From Prevotella sp. (lineage in GTDB: Bacteria > Bacteroidota > Bacteroidia > Bacteroidales > Bacteroidaceae): a stretch of 64,000 nt of DNA. The notes below the pieces were generated by a model, which was not told where the DNA came from, searched no databases, and worked only from the letters and a program-made list of their open reading frames with translations. Each line of letters opens with the position of its first letter. Position 1 is the stretch's first letter. The position numbers and the translations under genes are program-made. The stretch lies in assembly GCA_015060535.1 (NCBI GenBank), contig SUYH01000007.1, forward strand, positions 62,001 through 126,000. The letters run 5' to 3'. Below, one piece after another: positions 58,711-64,000 of this stretch.

Positions 58711-60525
58711 AACCTTAAAAATACTTGTATTTCCATTATTTTTTGTTACTTTAACAATATTCAAACCGGGTTGAGGCGAAGCCAAACGACGGCCGTCTGG
58801 CGAGTAATATTCGCGGGAGATTTCATCAAAAGTACCATTTTCGTACTCAAAAATACCAGTCGGATTAACACCGTCGTCACTCAGATATACCTTATTAATA
58901 TATATAGGTGAGCTGCCACTGGTCCAGAAACCTGCAATATAGATATGTGAGGGGTCGACATGATGGCCATCATCCTGTGCCGTCATGTTCTGTAAATCAA
59001 TGACAATACGAGTATCATTACCGAAATCCTTCATATAGGGCTTACTCCAGTAGTTGTTGATATCGAACAAGCGGAATGAGGCACTTGCGTTCTGCTTTTG
59101 TTTCAGTTCTACAACCAGGTATTTATAAGCAGAAAGGTCTACGCCTTGAGGGTATTGCCAACCTCCGAAGCCCCACTGACCTGTTTTTAATTCACCTGTT
59201 GTTTCATTAAATGTACCTTTCTCCCAGATGTTGGGGTTGAACCATTCTTCAGTCAATGAGAACAAAGGCTCTTCTTCACGGTGGTACCCATAGCTGGGAT
59301 CATTGATCTTATCGCGATACTCTTGGGTGGCATATTCCTGATACCAACGGTAACAAGGACGGGGACAAGCCTCAGGATCGGTTAAGAAGGTTTCACCGTC
59401 TGGAGCAGCATCGTTGTATTTAGCCAATAGTTCTGCGCCTGTAAAAAGTAACCAACTGACATTACATGTCTCATCAACAATACGACGGAAATTAGCACCA
59501 AAGCCCTCGCCGCCAGCTACACCTGTGTAAGCAAAGGCAAACGAGCAACGGGTGTCGAATACCTCATTGCCGTTGGAATCCTTGTGAGAAGGGCTATACT
59601 TTTTGGGTCCCCAGTCCATCTCCGTAACAACTATAGGAGCCATTTCCGCTATAGGACCTATCTGCGATTCCCATCCACGTTTGAATTCACGATAGGTAGT
59701 ACTAACCTCACCTTCATGACCGCTATTGTACCAACCAGGATAACAGTGAACAGCATAGCCGATATTGTCACCTTGAACAGGATACTTGGCAAAACCGGCA
59801 TATTGCGACTGGTAACCCAAACCGGGCACAAGCAGGACATTGTTACAATGCTGGCGCATCACGTCGACAATAGCCTGGAAATATTGTGAAATAAGCTGGT
59901 CACGATTGCCTTCACCGATAATATTCACCGGTTCATTGGCCAACTCAAACATCACGCATCCATTGTCCTTAAGATCTTTGTGCTGAGCCACATATTCCCA
60001 GACCTTGATCAGATACTTCTGATAGTCATCGCCTATGGAGATATTCTCAGGACAGACTCCAGGTGGGCGCATAATGACATAAAGTCCCTTCGACTGCATG
60101 TATTTGGCCATTGGAACAAACACTTCGTCCAAATACTTCTTGAAATTGTCGAAATTGAAATACCGGATGTCACTCTCTGGCACATAATACACTCCCTGAG
60201 GTAGTACGTTACTCCAATGGGGGTCCATGTGAAGACGGCAGAAGTCCATCTTCCAACCTGCTGCGAGAATCTGGTCGATCAGGCCTTTGTTGTAACTGAG
60301 GCATCCATCGACGTCAAGTCCGCTCCATTTGGTACCTTGCTCGTTGAACCAAGGGCTATAGGTCTGGGCAAATCCGTGTAGGACAACCCGCTCGCCTTTG
60401 GCGTTCACAAGGTAAGGTCCATCGACGTGTAGGGGTGAAAGTGCCTCCTGGGCATTACTCTTGCTGCTGGCTGTCATCAGCAGTAGGATGACGAGCAGCA
60501 GTCTTGTTAACTTTTGTTTTTGCAT
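58699..60525 (-). CDS. GH5 xylanase-like enzyme with C-terminal CBM-like domain
   Basis: A 608-residue secreted GH5 protein (signal peptide ends SKSNAQ). Catalytic acid/base Glu is in FELANEPV (about residue 197) and nucleophile Glu in VVTEMDWG (about 302); WKMDFCRLHMDPHW and AVHCYPGWY support the clan-A barrel. The sequence style is that of Bacteroidetes GH5_21 xylanases, so xylan is the likely substrate. From about residue 430 a beta-sandwich (YKYLVVELKQK; HIYIAGFWTSG) follows, then a C-terminal tail (REYYSPDGRRLASPQPGLNI). It has its own promoter and operator A. Confidence 0.85.
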   Translation of the reverse strand: MQKQKLTRLLLVILLLMTASSKSNAQEALSPLHVDGPYLVNAKGERVVLHGFAQTYSPWFNEQGTKWSGLDVDGCLSYNKGLIDQILAAGWKMDFCRLHMDPHWSNVLPQGVYYVPESDIRYFNFDNFKKYLDEVFVPMAKYMQSKGLYVIMRPPGVCPENISIGDDYQKYLIKVWEYVAQHKDLKDNGCVMFELANEPVNIIGEGNRDQLISQYFQAIVDVMRQHCNNVLLVPGLGYQSQYAGFAKYPVQGDNIGYAVHCYPGWYNSGHEGEVSTTYREFKRGWESQIGPIAEMAPIVVTEMDWGPKKYSPSHKDSNGNEVFDTRCSFAFAYTGVAGGEGFGANFRRIVDETCNVSWLLFTGAELLAKYNDAAPDGETFLTDPEACPRPCYRWYQEYATQEYRDKINDPSYGYHREEEPLFSLTEEWFNPNIWEKGTFNETTGELKTGQWGFGGWQYPQGVDLSAYKYLVVELKQKQNASASFRLFDINNYWSKPYMKDFGNDTRIVIDLQNMTAQDDGHHVDPSHIYIAGFWTSGSSPIYINKVYLSDDGVNPTGIFEYENGTFDEISREYYSPDGRRLASPQPGLNIVKVTKNNGNTSIFKVCYK

Positions 60526-60557
60526 ACTTTTAGATTCTAATCAATTGATTCTGAGCG

Positions 60558-60623
60558 CAAAGATATGCAAAAAGCGGATATGGCTATTTATGCGCAGTAA
60601 CACGGATTTTACGTTTTGTAACA
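60558..60623 (-). promoter_or_regulatory. Xylan-regulon promoter A with 21-bp-period direct repeat
   Basis: -7 box TATCTTTG at 60558-60565 (minus). Direct repeat AGTAACA (60596-60602) and TGTAACA (60617-60623), 30 bp from the -7 box. The block from the first repeat (TAACACGGA) aligns with promoter B. Confidence 0.75.
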
Positions 60624-60658
60624 CTTGCCACAAAACGTCTGAAGAAAAAGTGTTTTTG

Positions 60659-62569
60659 TTACACTTTAGGTATTTCTACAATGAAGCGGCAGCCTTCTTG
60701 GTAACTGCTGTCGAGCGTTAGCGTTCCACCCAGATTGCTGACGTGGCGTTGCGATAGGGGGAGGCCCAGTCCGAGTCCTTCACTCAAGTCGTTGACCTTC
60801 GTAAAGAACTGGTACATGCTATCATGGTAACTCTCGGGTATGCCTATGCCCTTGTCTTCAATGGTGAAACGTATGGTGTGTTCTGTTTCCGTGATCTTCA
60901 TGGCTACATGTTTGCCGTCTGAGTATTTGGCGGCATTGTAGAGTATTTCTCGCAGGCTACGCATCAGATAGAGTCGGTTGGTATGAATGTGTAGTGTATC
61001 GGGGATGGATGTCTCAAACAGGATGTCCAACTGGGGGAAATGCTCTTTGGTGTCGGCAATGCTCTCGCGGGCTACTTCGTTGCACGAGACAGATTCGCGC
61101 ATTTGGCTGTCAAAGAGTTCTTTTGTAAGCCCGATGTCAGAGCTGTCGAAGAGCATCAGTACCATGCGGTTCAGCGACTTAGCGTTGTGGTCCATGGTCT
61201 CGATGATGTTCTTTATTTCGTCTTCCGAGAGCATGCCTACGCTATCGCGGATAACCTGTGCAAAGCCCATGATGATGTTCAGCGGAGTGCGTATCTGGTG
61301 TGTCGTATTTTGGATGAAGGTCGTCTTCTGGCGGTCAGCCTCCTCTGCCAGCTGGGTGGCTCGTGCCAGTTCTTCGTTGCTGCGCAGCATCTCTTGGTTG
61401 GTCTGCTTGATGGCATTGACGTGTGTGTTCAGCGCTGCCAGCATAGCAGCAAAGCTGTTCTGAAGGCGTCCAACCACGTGGGTACTTTTGCTATGTGCTA
61501 TCTGCTGGTCGTAATGGCCGGCAGTAATCAATTTCGACTGGTTGAGCAACTGTTTCAGGGGGCTGATGGCATGGCTGACGGCAAGGCGGCAGAGCAGCAC
61601 AACAGAAATCAGACCTGCAGTAGCTAGCAGCAGGATGAGTATGGTCAGCACGCGGTAGCTTTGCAGAATGTCGTCTTCGGGACACACTAGAGCCAGGCTC
61701 CATGATGTGTTAGGCACGCGATCGTAGCTCACCAAACAGGGTGTGTTTTCAATGATAACTTTCATGTTTCCTTTCTCGCCCGCCGTCATCTCGTGGCCTA
61801 GCGCAATGAGATCAGTATGCTGGTTTGCGTCCCTGTCGCTGAATATAGTCTGGTTGAATAGCTTTGCCGTGTCTGGGTGAATGAAGTAGTGTCCCTCCCT
61901 GCCTATCAAGACGAAGTAGGAGTTAGGGTAGGGTTTCTCTGAGTTGATTGTCTCTTTTAGTCGGCGTAGGGAGAGGTCTGTGGAGATGACTCCAATGAAC
62001 TTCCCCTTCTGATACATCGGCTTGCAGTAGGAGGCAATGAGTTCGGTGGTATAAAGCGTCCCCTCATTATAGTCGTCGAAAGGTTCTACCCAGCAAGGCT
62101 CACCCAGCGTTTTGGGTGTTTTGTACCATACCTTGTTGAAATAATCGTATTCTCCTTCGCGGATTGTTCTTACCGAATCACCTTCCTTGATGGAGTAGGC
62201 AGAGAAATATCTGCCGTACTTCTCGAAAAAGTAAGGTTCCATCGTGATAGAACAGCCGTTGACGTTATGGTTCATCCATGTGATGCGCCGTGTGTATTCC
62301 AGCAGAGCCTCCGGCCTGAGGTCTTCCATAACCATCCACTCGTAGGAGTTGGTGGCGGTCTCTATGGTGTTCAGATAGCGGTTAACGCGTTGCAGTGTGG
62401 TGTTCAACACCGTTGTAGCTCGGCTTTGTGCTTCTTCGCGGATAATATGGCGCGACTGTAGGAACAGTGTGCCCAGGGCGACAATGAAGATGGGTACGGC
62501 CAGCAGGAGGAAACCCAAACCGAGTTTCATCGATAGCGATTGGCGTATATGTCGTATCAGTTTCTTCAT
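60659..62569 (-). CDS. Sensor histidine kinase with extracytoplasmic Cache domain
   Basis: A 636-residue membrane kinase: TM1 (about 15-37), dCache sensor (about 40-300, YFEKYGRYFSAYSI; GEPCWVEPF; GVISTDLSL; GREGHYFIHPD), TM2 (about 310-333), HAMP and coiled coil, HisKA with phosphorylated His in NTTHQIRTPLN (about residue 420), then HATPase with N box REILYNAAKYS, DKGIGIP and GLGLGLPLS. It lacks a receiver or AraC domain, so its response regulator is elsewhere. It follows a paralogous sensor after 17 bp of heptamer repeats and precedes the GH5 gene. Confidence 0.9.
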   Translation of the reverse strand: MKKLIRHIRQSLSMKLGLGFLLLAVPIFIVALGTLFLQSRHIIREEAQSRATTVLNTTLQRVNRYLNTIETATNSYEWMVMEDLRPEALLEYTRRITWMNHNVNGCSITMEPYFFEKYGRYFSAYSIKEGDSVRTIREGEYDYFNKVWYKTPKTLGEPCWVEPFDDYNEGTLYTTELIASYCKPMYQKGKFIGVISTDLSLRRLKETINSEKPYPNSYFVLIGREGHYFIHPDTAKLFNQTIFSDRDANQHTDLIALGHEMTAGEKGNMKVIIENTPCLVSYDRVPNTSWSLALVCPEDDILQSYRVLTILILLLATAGLISVVLLCRLAVSHAISPLKQLLNQSKLITAGHYDQQIAHSKSTHVVGRLQNSFAAMLAALNTHVNAIKQTNQEMLRSNEELARATQLAEEADRQKTTFIQNTTHQIRTPLNIIMGFAQVIRDSVGMLSEDEIKNIIETMDHNAKSLNRMVLMLFDSSDIGLTKELFDSQMRESVSCNEVARESIADTKEHFPQLDILFETSIPDTLHIHTNRLYLMRSLREILYNAAKYSDGKHVAMKITETEHTIRFTIEDKGIGIPESYHDSMYQFFTKVNDLSEGLGLGLPLSQRHVSNLGGTLTLDSSYQEGCRFIVEIPKV

Positions 62570-62570
62570 T

Positions 62571-62606
62571 TTTCACTTCTCACTTCTCACTTTTCACTTC
62601 TCTCCA
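62571..62606. repeat. Heptamer tandem repeat (CACTTCT)n
   Basis: Imperfect CACTTCT/CACTTTT units fill the gap between the two sensor genes and run into the last codons of the upstream one. Confidence 0.7.
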
Positions 62607-64000
62607 GCATTCCTCCCAGTAGGTCGGTGATGGTCTGACTGTCTTTCTGGATGCTATCTACTACCTTGGCTGCCTCTTCTTTGCTCATGTTGCTCCACTG
62701 CTGACACAGCGTGTCTACGCTAGTGAGGATGGTCTGCGAGGGGGCTATCATCTGGTTGGTCATATGGTGTAGGAAAGCAGTCTTCAGCTTATCTGCCTCC
62801 TGGGCTCTTTCGTATGCTGTTCTCAGTTCTTCACCCTGTATTTGGAGCGATGCCCTGAGTCGATTCAGTTCGTTGACGTGGGTAGCCAATGACTGCTGCA
62901 TCTGTTGGAACTGCTCCTGCAGTTGGCCAATCTCGTCCTCCTGCTTGCTGTCAGGGATAGGTTCGTTGTAGTCGCCTTCGGCTATCCGTTGCGCCGATTT
63001 GGTCAGCATGCGCAAAGGGAGCAGACGACGATGGGTAAACCACTGGCAGAGCACCAGTAGCATGAACAGTCCTGTCAGGGATATGGCCACCACTACATAG
63101 AGCATTCGGTTATATTGTCCGAAGATATCGTCCTCAGGATATACGATTCCTGCGCTCCAATTCAGTTTCTCCATGGAGCGACCGGGCAGCACCGAGCGGT
63201 TAAAAGGTTTGTAAAACACGAACCAGTCTTTGCCGTTCTGTTGGAACTCCTTGTATCCTGTTTGCCCTGTCACCATGGCTGCAACTGCCTCCTTGATGCT
63301 TTGATTGTCACTCTCCTTATAGTAGGAGTATACTGTCTCATGCATCAGCTTCGTGCTGTCAGGGTGTACAATGTAGGAGCCGTCGCTACCCAGCAGTGTG
63401 CAGTAGGAGTTGGGTGAAGGCTTGACAGCCAGCACTATCTGCGACAGCTGTTGCAGTGCTATGTCGACACCCAACACGCCAACTCTTGCTCCGTCACGGT
63501 TATAGATGGGCAGGCTGAACGTGATGATGGCACCACCCTCGGTATCGGAATCTTTCAGCGGGCCTATCCAACAGGGATGCCCAGACTTCATAGGCTGGGT
63601 GTACCATTCTTGTTCGGTGTAGGGACGGTTGCCGAATGTTTCGGCTTGAATGATAGGTGAGTTGGTGGATGCCATTCCTGTCTTTGTCTGATGGGTATAG
63701 GCCATGAAGTACTTCGAGCGATTCTTATAATAATAGGGCTCCATAGCGATGGCACAGCCGGTAATATATGGATTCGTTTCCACCAATTTGCGGCAGAAGA
63801 CTTGCATGCGCTCAGGCTTGTCTAGCTGCTCCACCATATTCCAATAAGTGTTCCCTGAAGCCTGTTCCACACTCAGCAGAATGTTGTCGATACTCTGTAC
63901 TGTAGCCTCCAGCGTCTGTTCTGCTTTCTGCAAGGTCTCCTGTTTGATGGATTTACGCGAGAAGTGCAGCATCACCAACAGCGCAGCCGTGAGAATCAGG
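62587..64000 (-). CDS. Cache-HAMP sensor protein without ATPase domain (5' end outside window)
   Basis: At least 470 residues; the frame continues past position 64000 as the first transmembrane helix (LILTAALLVMLHF). It has a dCache domain very like its neighbour (SGNTYWNMVEQL; CAIAMEPYYYKNRSKYFMAY; VGVLGVDIALQQL; GSDGSYIVHPDS), TM2 (YVVVAISLTGLFMLLVL), HAMP and coiled coil, and a HisKA-like helix pair (AFLHHMTNQMIAPSQTI). It then stops at GGMLERSEK with no HATPase domain. It cannot phosphorylate itself; a regulatory partner of the downstream kinase is a reasonable inference. Confidence 0.8.
   Translation of the reverse strand, partial: LILTAALLVMLHFSRKSIKQETLQKAEQTLEATVQSIDNILLSVEQASGNTYWNMVEQLDKPERMQVFCRKLVETNPYITGCAIAMEPYYYKNRSKYFMAYTHQTKTGMASTNSPIIQAETFGNRPYTEQEWYTQPMKSGHPCWIGPLKDSDTEGGAIITFSLPIYNRDGARVGVLGVDIALQQLSQIVLAVKPSPNSYCTLLGSDGSYIVHPDSTKLMHETVYSYYKESDNQSIKEAVAAMVTGQTGYKEFQQNGKDWFVFYKPFNRSVLPGRSMEKLNWSAGIVYPEDDIFGQYNRMLYVVVAISLTGLFMLLVLCQWFTHRRLLPLRMLTKSAQRIAEGDYNEPIPDSKQEDEIGQLQEQFQQMQQSLATHVNELNRLRASLQIQGEELRTAYERAQEADKLKTAFLHHMTNQMIAPSQTILTSVDTLCQQWSNMSKEEAAKVVDSIQKDSQTITDLLGGMLERSEK

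Overview
The window looks like a chromosomal segment of a fibre-degrading Prevotella-type bacterium (Bacteroidales; rumen or gut Prevotella/Segatella/Xylanibacter lineages fit best). The grounds are Bacteroidota promoters (TAnnTTTG at -7), SusC/SusD pairs, Bacteroidales-specific DUF families (DUF6089, DUF6242, DUF6057, DUF6078, DUF5703), and a two-pair SusCD xylan locus with the gene order of the Prevotella bryantii xus system. No tRNA, rRNA, CRISPR array, transposase or phage gene was seen.

Positions 1-30700 are mostly housekeeping. An envelope operon on the minus strand reads DUF6242 lipoprotein, DUF6089 protein, uppS, bamA, and two OmpH/Skp chaperones, the last cut by the window edge. Then come pckA (-), upp-priA (+), a FadL/OmpP1 porin (-), a 7TM-HD phosphohydrolase (-), gltX-waaA-gamma carbonic anhydrase (+), and a membrane metallophosphoesterase (-). 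A small carbohydrate locus follows (DUF5703 glycosidase-like protein, then SusC and SusD), then mdh (-) and an M24 aminopeptidase P (+).

Positions 30723-62569 are a large xylan-utilisation region, all on the minus strand. In transcription order: a sensor lacking an ATPase domain (cut by the right edge) and a sensor histidine kinase; a GH5 xylanase-like enzyme; the xus operon (SusC, SusD, SusC, SusD, XusE-like lipoprotein, GH10-derived lipoprotein); an operon of a secreted protein of unknown function, a GH115 and a GH98 xylanase; DUF6078; DUF6057 with a TolB-like haem-motif lipoprotein; and a CE6-CE1 fused esterase with a second GH115. Together these would cut, import and de-esterify acetylated, feruloylated glucuronoarabinoxylan.

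The most interesting signals are these. (1) A shared operator: a direct repeat TGTWWCA with a 21-bp period lies exactly 30 bp upstream of the -7 box in four xylan promoters, and a fifth copy lies before DUF6057. (2) The GH10-derived lipoprotein has lost both catalytic glutamates, apparently a xylanase turned binding protein. (3) Two small minus-strand promoter-to-terminator units share sequence boxes and may be an sRNA family. (4) A 108-bp inverted repeat surrounds a promoter and a mini-ORF near DUF6078. (5) Intergenic repeats have entered coding sequences in frame, notably in waaA and the DUF5703 gene.
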